Source of the DNA: Elymus sibiricus
Lineage: Eukaryota; Streptophyta; Magnoliopsida; Poales; Poaceae
Length of the DNA stretch: 64,000 nt
NCBI GenBank assembly: GCA_039707655.1
Contig: CM077667.1
Location: 544,278,222-544,342,221, forward strand
Reading direction: 5' to 3'
Shown here: positions 1 to 10,785 of the stretch, one piece after another
Layout of the letters: each line of letters starts with the position of its first letter
Numbering within the stretch: position 1 is the stretch's first letter
The notes under the pieces: generated by a model
The model's input: the letters and a program-made list of their open reading frames with translations, nothing else
Databases searched by the model: none
Told to the model about the DNA's origin: nothing
Translations under genes and position numbers: made by a program

Positions 1-22
1 TTTTAGTTGATTCTTTTTAGTT

Positions 23-675
23 GATTTCATTTTTTTGAACTTATTTGAACTCCAGACTTTTTGTGTGTTCAAAATGCACCATTCAAAGCCACATCATCAA
101 TTTTCAACCGTTTCTGACTTCATTTGGTATTTTTTATGCATTTACTGATTGTTTTTGAGCTAAATGACCATGAAATTGAGAAGCACTACAAATGAACTCT
201 GAAAAGGTTGAAAGTTGGCATGGTATCATCATTTCACCCACATAGCATGTGCTACAAAGTTAAGAGGGTTACGGCAAAAACTGGATGCACTTCGTGTACA
301 AAATGGACAATCTCTTTCGAAGTATCAGGGTTTCAGACGAGAACTCATCTGTTACAAAGGGATTTCATTTTTTTGAACTTATTCGAACTCCAGACTTTTT
401 GTGTGTTCAAAATGAACCATTCAAAGCCACATCATCAATTTTCAACCCTTTCTGACTTCATCTGGTATTTTTCATGCATTTATTGATTTTTTTAAGCTAA
501 ATGACCCTGAAATTGAAAAGCATTACAAATGAACTCTGAAAAGGTTGAAAGTTGGCATGGTATCATCATTTCACCCACATAGCATGTCATAAAAAGTTCA
601 GAGGGTTACGACAAAAATTGGATGCCCTTCGTGTACAAAACGGACAATCTCTTTCGAAGTATCAGGGTTTCGGAC
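23..675. repeat. 338-bp tandem duplication inside CACTA 1
   Basis: Two diverged copies start at about 23 and 361; the second copy fades after about 675. The shared landmark is a segment beginning GATTTCATTTTTTTGAAC. The short reading frames inside differ between copies and are not credible genes. The array lies downstream of the transposase, on the side of the missing terminus, and may belong to that subterminal region. Confidence 0.8.
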
Positions 676-786
676 GATCTCTAGATCAAAGGCATCATCA
701 TACTAGTTGTGGAGAGAAAGTCTTCACTTTTTCTTCGCTTGTGTCCTTTGCTTATTGCGCCGTAACCATGGATAATCTTCATCGTT

Positions 787-3700
787 TTATAGGGTGCTTG
801 GGTCAGCCTTGACTTTGAAGGGAGGAATTTCATGAAACTTTTCATAATCTTCAGACATGTCTGTCTTGCCCACCAATCCCACGATGTCTCTTTTTCCTGA
901 AAGAACTATGTGGCGCCTTGGCTCATCGTATGATGTATTCGCTTCCTTATCTTTTCTTTTTCTCGGTTTGGTAGACATGTCCTTCACATAGAAAACCTGC
1001 ACCACATCATTGGCTAGGACGAATGGTTCGTCTGTGTACCCAAGATTGTTCAGATCCATTGTTGTCATTCCGTACTGCGGGTCTTCCTGTACCCCGCCTC
1101 CTGACAGATTGACCCATTTGCACTGAAACAAAGGGACCTTCAAATCATGTCCATAGTCAAGTTCCCATATGTCCACTATGTAACCATAATATGTGTCCTT
1201 TCCCCTCTTGGTTGCTGCATCAAAGCGAACACCGCTGTTTTGGTTGGTGCTCTTTTGATCTTGGGCGATCGTGTAAAATGTATTCCCATTTATCTCGTAC
1301 CCTTTGTAAGTCAATACAGTCGAAGATGGTCCCCTGGCCAACGAGTACAGCTCATCAGAAACAGTGTTGTCACCCATGAGACGTGTTTGCAACCAACTGC
1401 CGAAAGTCCTGATGTGTTCATATGTAATCCAGTCGTCACACTGCTCCGGGTGTTTGGAGCGCAGAATATTCTTGTGTTCATCGACATACGGGGTCACCAA
1501 GGTAGAATTCTGTAGAACTGTGTAGTGTGCTTGAGACCAAGAATGCCCGTCCCTACATATTATTGAGTCCGCTCCTAGCATGCCTTTTCCAGTCAGTCTC
1601 CCCTCATACCGCGATTGAGGGAGACCAATCTTCTTAAGGTCAGGAATGAAGTCAACACAAAACCCAATGACATCCTCTGTTTGATGGCCCATGGAGATGC
1701 TTGCTTCTGGCCTAGCGCGGTTACGAACATATTTATTTAAGACTCCCATGAACCTCTCAAAGGGGAACATATTGTGTAGAAATACAGGGCCCAGAACGAC
1801 AATCTCGTCGACTAGATGAACTAGGACGTGCGTCATGATATTGAAGAAGGATTGTAGGAACACCAGCTCGAAACTAACAAGACATTGCACCAAATCACTC
1901 CTTAACCTTGGCAGGATTTCTGGATCGATCACCTTCTGAGAGATTGCATTGAGGAATGCACATAGCTTCACAATGGCTAATCGAACGTTTTCCGGTAGAA
2001 GCCCCCTCAATGCAACCAGAAGCAGTTGCGTCATAATCACGTGGCAGTCATGAGACTTTAGGTTCTGGAACTTTTTCTCTGCCATATTTATTATTCCCTT
2101 TATATTCGACGAGAAGCCAGACGGGACCTTCATACTGAGCAGGCATTGAAAGAAGATTTCCTTCTCTTCTTTGGTAAGAGCGTAGCTGGCAGGACCTTCA
2201 TACTGCTTTGGATGCATGCCGTCTTTTTCATGCACACGTTGCTGTTCCTCCCGTGCCTCCGGTGTATCTTTTGTCTTCCCATATATACACTCCCAAGAAG
2301 CCTAGCAGGTTCACGCAAAGATTCTTCGTCACGTGCATCACGTCGATTGCAGAGCGGACCTCTAGGTCTTTCCAATAGGGTAGGTCCCAAAATATAGATT
2401 TCTTCTTCCACATGGGTGCGCGTCCCGCATCGTCAGTCGGAACAGATAGTCCGCCAGGACCCTTTCCAAATATTACTTGTAAATCATTGACCATATCAAG
2501 TATGTGATCACCAGTACGGAGGGCGGGCTTCTTCCGGTGATCTGCCTCACCTTTGAAATGCTTTCCTTTTTTTCGACATTGATGGTTGGTCGGAAGAAAT
2601 CGACGATGCCCCAGGTACACATTCTTCCTGCATTTGTCCAAATATATACTGTCGGTGTCATCTAAACAGTGTGTGCATGCGTGGTATCCCGTGTTTGTCT
2701 GTCCTGAAAGGTTACTGAGAGCAGGCCAATCGTTGATGGTTACAAACAGCAACGCATGTAGGTCAAATTCCTCCTGTTCGTTCTCATCCCACACACGTAC
2801 ACCTCTTCCATTCCATAGCTATAAAAATTCATCAACTAATGGCCTTAGGTACACATCAATGTCATTGCCGGGTTGCTTAGGGCCTTGGATGAGCACTGGC
2901 ATCATAATGAACTTCCGCTTCATGCACAACCAAGGAGGAAGGTTATACATACATAGAGTCACAGGCCATGTGCTATGCTTGCTGCTCTGCTCCCCAAAAG
3001 GATTAACGCCATCTGCACTTAAACCAAACCAAACGTTCCTCGGGTCACCTGTAAAGTCGCTCCACTTTCTCTCAATCTTTCTCCACTGCGACCCATCAGC
3101 GGGTGCTCTCAACTTCCCGTCTTTCTTACGGTCTTTTATGTGCCATTGCATCAACTCGGCATGCTTTTTGTTTCTGAACAGTCGTTTCAACCGTGGTATT
3201 ATAGGAGCATACCACATCACCTTGGCAGGAACCCTCTTCCCGGTGCGCTGGCCCTCAACATCACCAGGGTCATCTCTTCTGATCTTATACCGCAATGCAC
3301 CGCATACCGGGCATGCGTTCAAATCCTCGTACGCACCGCGGTAGAGGATGCAGTCATTAGGGCATGCATGTATCTTCTGCAACTCCAATCCTAGAGGGCA
3401 TAGAACCTTCTTTGCTTCGTACGTACTGCCGGGCAATTCGTTATCCTTTGGAAGCTTCTTCTTCATTATTTTCAGTAGCGAACTAAATCCCTTGTCAGAT
3501 ACACCATTGTCTGCCTTCCATTGCAGCAATTCCAGTGTGGTACCGAGCTTTCTGTTGTCATCTTCGCAATTTGGGTACAACCCTTTTTTGTGATCCTCTA
3601 ACATGCGATCGAACTTCAACTTCTCCCTTTCACTTTCGCATTCTCTCTGTGCATCAACAATGACCTGGCGAAGATCATCATCGGGCACATCGTCTGGTTC

Positions 3701-4027
3701 CTCTTGATCTTCAGCTTCCCCCATTGCAGCATCATCGTATTCAGGGGGCGGGTTGTTGTCATCATCCTCTTCTTCTTCTTTGTCTTCCATCATAACCCCT
3801 CTTTCTCCGTGCTTGGCCCAAACATTATGGTGTGGCATAAAACACTTCTCAAGTAGGTGGAAGTGAAGGATTTTAGAGTTGGAGAAAGCCTTCGTATTCT
3901 CACAGACAGTACATGGACAATGCATAAAACCATTCTGCTTGTTTGCCTCAGCCGCTTCGAGAAAATTATGCAGGCCCTTAATATACTCGGAGGTGCGTCG
4001 GTCACCGTACATCCATTGCCGGTTCAT
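787..4027 (-). pseudogene. TNP2-type CACTA transposase, broken by one stop and one frameshift
   Basis: Seen: three consecutive minus-strand pieces. The first (4027-2819, 402 codons) opens with a transposase-associated domain (about residues 3-78, with a CPCTVC cysteine motif), has an acidic stretch (about 110-140), and then the start of the TNP2 core. It ends at an in-frame TAG (2821-2819); the same frame continues through the core motif INDWPALSNLSGQTN. At 2281-2286 an extra AT in a TATATA run shifts the frame. The last piece (to 787) carries DUF4218 and DUF4216 and ends at a normal stop. With only these two lesions it looks recently disabled. The protein would cut and join the element's ends in the nucleus. 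The ATG at 4027 is chosen because the first domain starts directly after it. Confidence 0.93.
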
Positions 4028-4103
4028 CTGCGTGCGTTATATAGTTCTCATTATTGAACAACATATAACTCTCTAGAGCATCTAATTAAAACATACATTG
4101 AAA

Positions 4104-4555
4104 CTATGTAAAAAAATTATATGCAACAACAAATGCGATCATAACCGCAACTAAGGTACCAATTGATCCAACGGCATAATGATACCAAGCCTCAGTGTGA
4201 ATGGCATATTTTCTAATCTTTCTAATCTTCAAGCGCTTTGCATCCATCTTGATCTTGTGATCGTCGACGACATCGGCAACATGCAACTCCAACTTCATCT
4301 TCTCCTCTTCAACTCTTTGTAATTTTTCTTTCAAGTAATTGTTTTCTTTTTCAACCAAATTTAACTTCTCGACAAGAATTTCTATGTCGGTTGGAATTTC
4401 CGGTTCACATACCTCCTAGATTAAAAAATCTATGTCACGTTGGTCGGCATAATTGTCATAAACACTAAATAAAACAAATAGTTATAAAAGATAATATATA
4501 CCACATCCGAATCATAGACAGGACGAGGGCCGACGGAGGCGGATACCAAAACCAT
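4104..4555 (-). CDS. CACTA companion gene: small coiled-coil protein with C-terminal membrane helix, two exons
   Basis: Only exon 2 is obvious as an open frame. A clean first exon lies upstream: ATG at 4555, exon 1 4555-4502 (18 codons), donor GTATAT, acceptor CTAG, exon 2 4415-4104. Phases match and the joined product is 121 aa with no stops. Residues about 35-90 are charged and heptad-like (coiled coil). The last about 25 residues (YAVGSIGTLVAVMIAFVVA) form a hydrophobic helix. I recall similar short proteins predicted many times in Triticeae CACTA elements but know of no assigned function. It lies 76 bp upstream of the TNP2 start and probably shares its promoter. A role as accessory factor is inference only. 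Confidence 0.72.
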
Positions 4556-4895
4556 CGCACTATATAATAACAAACAATAATAAAAGTAAGAAAATTACAC
4601 AAGTATCTATCTAAATCATACAAGTAAGAACTTTTTTGTTTTAGAAAGAAGATAAGAAGAAGAGGCTAACCACGGTGGTGCCGGCGCCGAGATGGGCGCG
4701 GGCGATCGACGACGGTGAGGACGGGGATGGGGACGGGACAGGAAGGACCACCAAACCTAGACAAATCTTGAGGAAAATGGAGCTTGGACAAGGAGCTTCG
4801 AGAGGAGAAAGCTTAAGTGTGGCTCGGGCATTTCATCGAACACCTCATGTGCATAGGAGGTGAGCTAGAGCACCACAAAGCCGGCCGGCGGGGGG

Positions 4896-4903
4896 TATAT
4901 ATA
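4896..4903 (-). promoter_or_regulatory. TATA box for the minus-strand CACTA 1 genes
   Basis: TATATATA flanked by GC-rich sequence, about 340 bp upstream of the companion gene ATG and between that gene and the terminal repeats. This is where a CACTA promoter is expected. No other core element was recognised. Confidence 0.5.
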
Positions 4904-4915
4904 GGCCGACCATCT

Positions 4916-5182
4916 GTCCCGGTTTGTGGCCGGAACTGGGACTAAAGGACATCATTTGGTCCCGGTTCCAGCCACAAACCGGGACCAATGGTTGTGGGCC
5001 AGGAGTGAGGCCCATTGGTCCCGGTTCGTGTCTGGAACCGGGACCAAAGGGGTCAGACGAACCGCGACCAATGGCCCACGAGGCCCGGCCGGCGCCCTGG
5101 CCTCACGAACCGGGACCAATGCCCCCATTGGTCCCGGTTCGTGAGTGAACCGGGATTAATGGGCTTTTCAGGGCTGGACCAA
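4916..5182. repeat. CACTA 1 subterminal repeats
   Basis: At least eight copies in both orientations of a GGTCCCGGTTC core (reverse GAACCGGGACC), spaced about 25-45 bp. Several adjacent inverted pairs could fold into hairpins. Such reiterated subterminal motifs are the known type of binding site for CACTA-encoded proteins. Open frames across this block are by-products of the repeats. Confidence 0.85.
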
Positions 5183-5202
5183 AGCCCTGTTTTCTACTAG
5201 TG
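5183..5202 (-). repeat. Terminal inverted repeat of CACTA 1
   Basis: Minus-strand terminus beginning CACTAGTAG. The partner repeat is outside the window, so the 3-bp target duplication cannot be confirmed. Confidence 0.88.
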
Positions 5203-5650
5203 CACCAAGCTAACCGAGAGGGAGAGATAAGGGGAAATTACAAGTCAGTTGAGATAATAGATAGAGATGAGACTTAAACAGAAATATCTCCTAACTACTC
5301 TAATCTCCTAACAACTCTAACAGAAGCTCACGGTGCGCCCAATGTATGTGCCCATAACGTGACAATGTGACATGTTTAACAAGCCAGACTATTAATTCTG
5401 CTTCAGTCAGTACATATATGTATTGGGTTGGCAATCAGTATATTCTACTGTATGCTGCATGTAACAAGAATCAGATTACATGAAGATCCAAACATCCTAT
5501 GAGAGGAGACCTCCTCCATCACCTCATGGCTCGATCTGTTGCCGGACTCAGCAAAGTAGCCAGCGAACTGTGCCGAACTGCCAGCTGACTTTGACCGGAT
5601 GCATGTTTTCTGCAGGTCCTGTAAATTTCTTTCATGCTGTTTTTTCTGAC
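5203..5650. other. Unassigned DNA between CACTA 1 and the first solo LTR
   Basis: No coding, RNA or element signature recognised. It is continuous with the DNA after 6080 once the solo LTR and one ATGGC copy are removed. Confidence 0.5.
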
Positions 5651-5655
5651 ATGGC

Positions 5656-6075
5656 TGTTAGTATTAATCTTGTCATAGTAGCTGGTTGGAGTTTCAGCTA
5701 GAAACTGATAGACAGTTCAAGATGCATGGCTGGACATGAGCTGTGTAAGATAGCTAGTGCTAGGTTGTAGCTTAGCTAAATGCTAGCTGTAAAAGTGCAG
5801 TGGTTGAACTAGCTATGAGCTGCACCACTGTAGCAATGCCGGTTACTGTAGCGCCGGTTACTGTAAAGCCTCTCTATAAGGAGAGGCAACCCATATGTAA
5901 TAGGTAAGCTTGTGTAAACCAGGATGTAGCCTCAAGCATATGAGTGAGATATATAGAGCATGTATGTGGTCTGTGACATATATGCATATGTGTGTGTGTG
6001 TGTGTTTGAGTGTGTATGAAGCACATCTCTAAGAGAGAGTCCTGGGCAGTAGCTAGAGAGCTAGTGATTCTAACA
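5656..6075 (+). mobile_element. Solo LTR (copia-like), 420 bp, perfect 5-bp target duplication
   Basis: The segment starts TGTTAG and ends CTAACA, the 6-bp inverted termini expected of an LTR. It is flanked exactly by ATGGC at 5651-5655 and 6076-6080. A TATA box (CTCTATAAGGAG, about 5871) gives plus orientation. No internal region or second LTR is present, so it is a solo LTR left by recombination between two LTRs. Assignment to copia rather than another LTR class rests on size and style only. Confidence 0.85.
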
Positions 6076-6080
6076 ATGGC

Positions 6081-7704
6081 AACATCATCCCGGGGCTGCA
6101 GGGTCGCATTATATCTGCATTCCTTGTGCTGACTGACTGGAGCTGCACAGAACTACCAAGAACTGTCTGTCAGCACTGTTGTTAGCTAGATAGGTTCAGT
6201 CAGTCTTTATTTATCTGTTTCTTAGATCTTTCGGTGGTCTTTTCTTTGTCGAGAATGGTTGTGGCATGCCTGTTTTCATCACTATTTTGAATGAACCGTG
6301 TGGGTAATATATGTTGTTGTTGAAGTTGATAGCTTGCTTGTTTGCTTGCAGGTGAGTAAGGAAGATTGTGCATGATGTGGACTGAATGTTACGTGGCTTG
6401 AATTAACTAGCAGCGAAGATGCACGGCGCACGCCGCGCCCGTCGTTTATATTTCGAATAAGTAATTCAAATTTTTTTATTGCGTGTATTTTTTTTAATGT
6501 TTAGCTGGTTGGAATTGTTTATTTTGTTTGGGTTTTATATGATGGAAAGAAGGTCTAGATTTGTTTTGAAACGGTTCATCGGTGCAATAAAGTTATTTAT
6601 AAAACGTTTACATCCGTTTTCTTTTTGTCCTTGCGTGTAGAGATGTCTAACTTGTTTTTTGTATTGAGCGACAAAGACCGTCCGGTGGCATTCATTTCAT
6701 GTTTTTAATAGAACGAAAGTGTTTTAAGGATCATGCGATTGAAATTTTGAACGAATCATGATTTATTTATGGTAAAGAGTTAAGTATTACAGGTTCGGTA
6801 CAGAAAGAATCATTCTAAATACGATGCACCAAATTGAAAATATTTTTTTAGTCTGCCTCTGGGTAAATCATTAGTGTTTTTCCTTTTTTGTCCTTGTGGA
6901 ATTTCTTCAACATGTGAGGCCTGACGACATTCAATAAGAGAAGCAGAATCAGTGCTATAATATTCTTAACTGTATTGTTTCTTATCATGTTGTCAGGAAC
7001 TTCTTCTTGCATGAACTTTGTGTATTATATTTGTATTTGGCATGCTATGCCTTCATCGTATTGATCTATGAGTTTTAGTAGGCGAACAATTTTAAAATCT
7101 GTAGCATCAAAGTGTTTTTTGTAGGTGTGAGTACTGCTGATAGAGTGAGATTTTTCTGATCTTGCATGGTGCGTGAAGTATGGTGGGGTGAGCGACGATC
7201 ATAATGGCTATAGAGGTTTAGTAGATCGTAACTCAACAATAGGTAATACAAAAAAATAAAAAGGGAGGAAAATAATCACTAATCGTTTTTATAGAAAAAC
7301 TGTGGTTTTTCCTTTTTGTATTTTTTTCGATATTGTTCACGCGGATGCACTGTGTTGGTACTATTCCGGTTTATATTTCAGATATTGTTCGTACATATTT
7401 TTTTGCGTGGATATGCTTATATTCCAGTTTATTCAGTGGGCATGGAAACAGGTCATACGAAGCACTGTTTCCATACAAAATTACTGTTTTGAAAACAGTG
7501 TTCTCTTAAATTCAAATTTCACTCAAACTGCTAGAGGAAAATAAAATCGTGGGGCAACAGTCTATAAGAATGAATCTAAGGAAAAATAAAATGTGTAATG
7601 CTCTTTTAAACAATAAAAAAAAGTTGGCACCAAAGATGCTATCTTTTCCTTGGATTTTGGCTTCGTAGTAAAATTGGAGTGGATGGACGATCATTATTAT
7701 CACT
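6081..7704. other. Unassigned AT-rich DNA
   Basis: No domain, transposon terminus or RNA recognised. A possible splice donor (GCAG/GTGAGT, about 6349) stands alone without a supporting reading frame. Short open frames here are AT-rich and of low complexity. Confidence 0.4.
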
Positions 7705-7976
7705 GAGAGCAATGCCAATAGGTAAAATTAATTATTACATAATATGAATATAGATCGGATCAAACTAAGTTGGTATTTGTTAGGCCCATATTTTTAACAC
7801 TAAGAGCAATGCCAATAAGTAAAAATAATTATTACATAATATGAATATAGATCGGATCAAACTAAGTTGGTATTTGTTAGGCCCATATTTTTAACACTAA
7901 GAGCAATGCCAATATGTAAAATTAATTATCACATAATATGAATATTGATCAGATCAAACTAAACTGGTATTTATTC
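7705..7976. repeat. Tandem array, 97-bp period, three copies
   Basis: The marker AGAGCAATGCCAATA recurs at about 7706, 7803 and 7900, giving exactly 97 bp twice. Copies 1 and 2 are nearly identical; copy 3 decays after about 75 bp. There is no spacer variation, so this is a simple local tandem amplification. Confidence 0.9.
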
Positions 7977-8654
7977 GGGATTTTTTACCTCCGTGTTTTT
8001 CAATAATCCATTAGATCTCTGTGTTTTTCACTTTAGGTAATTATCTATAAGTAAGTCTAAAAGATAGCATGATACAATTGTATTAGAGAAAAATCGTAAC
8101 TAAGTAGGAATAATAATAATAATATCGAAGTACTTGTACGTGTAAGAAGGCATTAAAATATACATAAATATCTTCTTTTGGAATTGTAAAAACACACGAT
8201 GATATACAACACTACAAAAGAAATTTTTAATGGATACTATTCATAAATACTACTTTTTATATAAAAATTAAGTGGTACTATTCATAAATAATATTTTTCA
8301 CAAAAATCCTTCTGGAAATCTGAAACCCTATGTTGTTTTCTGTACGTAAAAAAGTGTTTTTTTCTTCTGAAATACTGTTCACAACCGGGGGACTGTTTGC
8401 ACGTGATACTATTCATTGTTGGACACATAAATAAATAGTAGAAGATTGAATGATTAATATTCACGGTTACTATTCGCATGTTGGACATGTAAATGAACAG
8501 TAAAAATTTTAAAAACCAAAAAAATAAGGCTTCCAGCCATAGTAATGAATAGTAGAAGATTGATAAAAAAGAAAGTAAACAGTAAAAGATTGAAAAAAAA
8601 TTCAAAAAAAGGAGAAAAAGGGAAAGCTTCCCACTTTAGCATATAAGTATATGT
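7977..8654. other. Unassigned AT-rich DNA with scattered TACTATTCAT motifs
   Basis: TACTATTCAT and its reverse recur several times from 8237 to 8560. No terminal repeats or coding potential could be fixed to them. Confidence 0.35.
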
Positions 8655-8896
8655 TGTTGGAATACCCCTGCAAAACCGGCTGCACCAACGTGAGATTCTC
8701 TCACGTAGCTCTCTCTCTCTCTCTCTGTAACTACTAGTCCTAGTCTCTAGTGCATGATTGCATGAGCTTATCTAGAAGAGTTAGTTACGGAGGTTGCGTA
8801 GTGGCCGCACCTGCGTGCTCTCCTTCTCTGTATATTTGTAACACTCGACAGATGAATGAACATACGAGCAGTTTCTCTCCTGCTATTCCCTCTTAC
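8655..8896 (+). mobile_element. Probable solo LTR, 242 bp (copia-like)
   Basis: Begins TGTTGGAATA and ends CTCTTACA. It holds a CT microsatellite and a terminator-like stretch (TTGTAACACTCGACAGATGA) typical of the R/U5 part of copia LTRs. The flanks TATGT (8650-8654) and GATGT (8897-8901) agree at four of five positions, which fits an aged duplication. No matching internal region is present. Confidence 0.55.
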
Positions 8897-10189
8897 AGAT
8901 GTGTGCCTGTCTAGGGTACAGATAGCCACGAAACCGGGTCAGAAAAATAAGAAGGGAACAAAGCAGATGGAAGGAATGCTCGGCGATCAGCAGGTACGCC
9001 GTCAATCCCCTTTCCGGACCATACCTCTCTCTGTACTTGTGCAACCGCTCCCTGATGGCACCGTCGTTGCCATCTGCCTGTGTTCGCTCACCTTTGTTTG
9101 TTCCTTTTTTTTCTTTGCAAGGGACAGCGAAAGTGCACAGAAGTTCAGAACCGGTTTTCAGCCGTGAAGTTCAGAAGGAATATTTAGAAACATGCATGCA
9201 AGATGGATTTTCCTGTTACAGAATATGGTAGAAACTAGCCAGCCAACATAACATGGCATTCTCATGCTTGTGTGTCACTGATGTCCTTTGTTGCCTGTTG
9301 TTGGCGGTGGCGCCATCAGCTCCATGACCTTTTCCCGCCCGCTTAGAAGCTACAGCCGGCAGACCTCCATCGCCAGCGTCCTCTTCAATGCATCATCATG
9401 TTCTTTTGGTCATCATATTATTTGCAATTCTGGGTAATGGTTGTCCCACGTTAATGCAATAAAACCCGCCCGTGTCTCATATCTTACTTGCTACAGTAGT
9501 TGGTTGCATTTTAGTATAACAGAGAATTCAACCTGCAACAATGATCTCGCAATCTCCATCCCTCCCTCCCATGCTTCCGATATTGCTCAACTCTGCTGCT
9601 GCGTATGCTGGAAGAAGAGAAGAGAGACAGAGAGCAGGCCTCCTTTGGTCTGAATTCTGCAGCAGCATTTCTGGTGCTTCTCTCCGAAGCTTATGTATTT
9701 TGGTTGCTGAAGCTTTTCATTGTTGAACCAATACTCTTTAGGTGCTTCTCCTCTCTGAAGCTCATGTGTGTTGTTGCTGAAGCTTTTCACTGTTGGACCC
9801 ACCATGCTTATGCGACATGCATTGCAGGAAGTGTTGGTTCAGTTCATGTGGACGATTTAGTTACTTGTTTCCTTGTGCGAGGAAAAACGCTTAGTTGCTT
9901 CTTTTGTTTGAGCTTCAGTAACTTAAAAAAAATGTCCACTTCTCTGATGAAAACATTGCCTGTGGGTGGGTTCTACATGGTGGGACATGTGCAGTAGTGA
10001 GTACTAATGACTAGTGGATTAGTTGTGATGATGGTGGTTTACCAAGGTAAACACCTGCTCCTGTATGCATTGAAATTCAGTCTTTAATTTTAATCCTTTG
10101 TCAAGGATGGCTTCGGGATGCCTGTTTCCATCTCTATTTCGAGTCTCCTGTATCCACGGTCGAGGGTCTGTTTAAATTTTTATTTTATA
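8897..10189. other. Unassigned DNA with two exon-like segments
   Basis: Two short open segments have good splice borders: about 8919-8994 (after GTACAG, before GTACGC) and a segment starting about 9122 after TTTGCAAG. The translations are short and lysine/glutamine rich, and match nothing I know. They may be the tail of a decayed gene or an untranslated transcript. I do not call a gene. Confidence 0.25.
9672..9801. repeat. Diverged 70-bp tandem duplication
   Basis: A GGTGCTTCTC...GCTGAAGCTTTTCA block occurs twice; the end marker AGCTTTTCA lies at 9711 and 9781. It falls in DNA without a recognised gene. Confidence 0.7.
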
Positions 10190-10780
10190 CTAGCACATAT
10201 GCCCGTGCGTTGCAGTGGGAAAAATAATTGACATGTACTCAAATTTAGAGAGAATTGTATATGCAAGCATAACACCCTATGTCTCGCTATCACGAAAACA
10301 CTAGTTTTTCCCATCCAAGAAAACACCCACAGGTGCAGCACAGTAATATCCGGACCAGAAGTTTAAATCATTGGGCATTACTCACGAAACAAGCCTTAGC
10401 AATATTGGTAAAGGAAACACTTTGGTCCTGGGTTTTGTACAGCTCATCGGCGCTTATGTTATACTCCATATGTCCGGTATTATTAGATCAACGGATCACA
10501 TAGCCGCGTCCGTATTCTTCGGGCCAAGAATAACCAATGTGACCATTTAATCGCGTCTGTATTTTGCAAGGCAGAAGTAATCAATGGGCTAATTATTGAC
10601 GTACTCAATCGCCTTAAGGGCACTCCCAAAATATACTATGTCTTAACAAAAGTCCTGTTAAAATACCTTCCTAACTTTAAAAATAAAATACCTATCCATT
10701 TAGCCCAACAATCCTGTTTAAATAGAGCTAATCCACCATGTATTTCGCTATGGACGTGAAGAGGTATCAGGAATCCGTTT
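10190..10780 (-). other. 3'-terminal part of the Helitron body
   Basis: No coding potential recognised. The region lies between the Helitron CTAG end and the AATTA target duplication of the copia element (10781-10785). Confidence 0.55.
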
Positions 10781-10785
10781 AATTA

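Larger units (their letters stand above)
1..5202 (-). mobile_element. CACTA (En/Spm) transposon 1, right end intact, left end outside window
   Basis: The right border is a clear CACTA terminus. Read on the minus strand from 5202 it begins CACTAGTAGAAAACAGGGCT, followed by subterminal repeats, a TATA box and two minus-strand genes. The gene order from the terminus inwards is a small two-exon gene, then a TNP2 transposase, then a 338-bp tandem repeat. The other terminus lies left of base 1, so size and target duplication cannot be checked. CACTA elements move by cut-and-paste; TNP2 is the transposase and the terminal repeats are its binding region. The transposase here is broken, so this copy is not autonomous now. 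Confidence 0.93.

Noticed and set aside
208..812. Two short frames near the left edge
   Set aside because: They fall in the two copies of the 338-bp tandem repeat and are not conserved between the copies.
4924..5200. Overlapping arginine/proline-rich frames
   Set aside because: They are translations of the CACTA subterminal repeat array and stop at the terminal repeat.
7701..7980. Regular repeats considered as a CRISPR-like array
   Set aside because: Units are directly adjacent 97-bp copies without unique spacers, in a plant transposon context.
8211..8235. CACTACAAAAG as a possible further CACTA terminus
   Set aside because: No partner terminus, subterminal repeats or target duplication found within the surrounding anonymous DNA.
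8919..9230. Possible host gene with two exons
   Set aside because: Splice borders are good but the product is short, unrecognised and lacks a start region; kept only as exon-like DNA.
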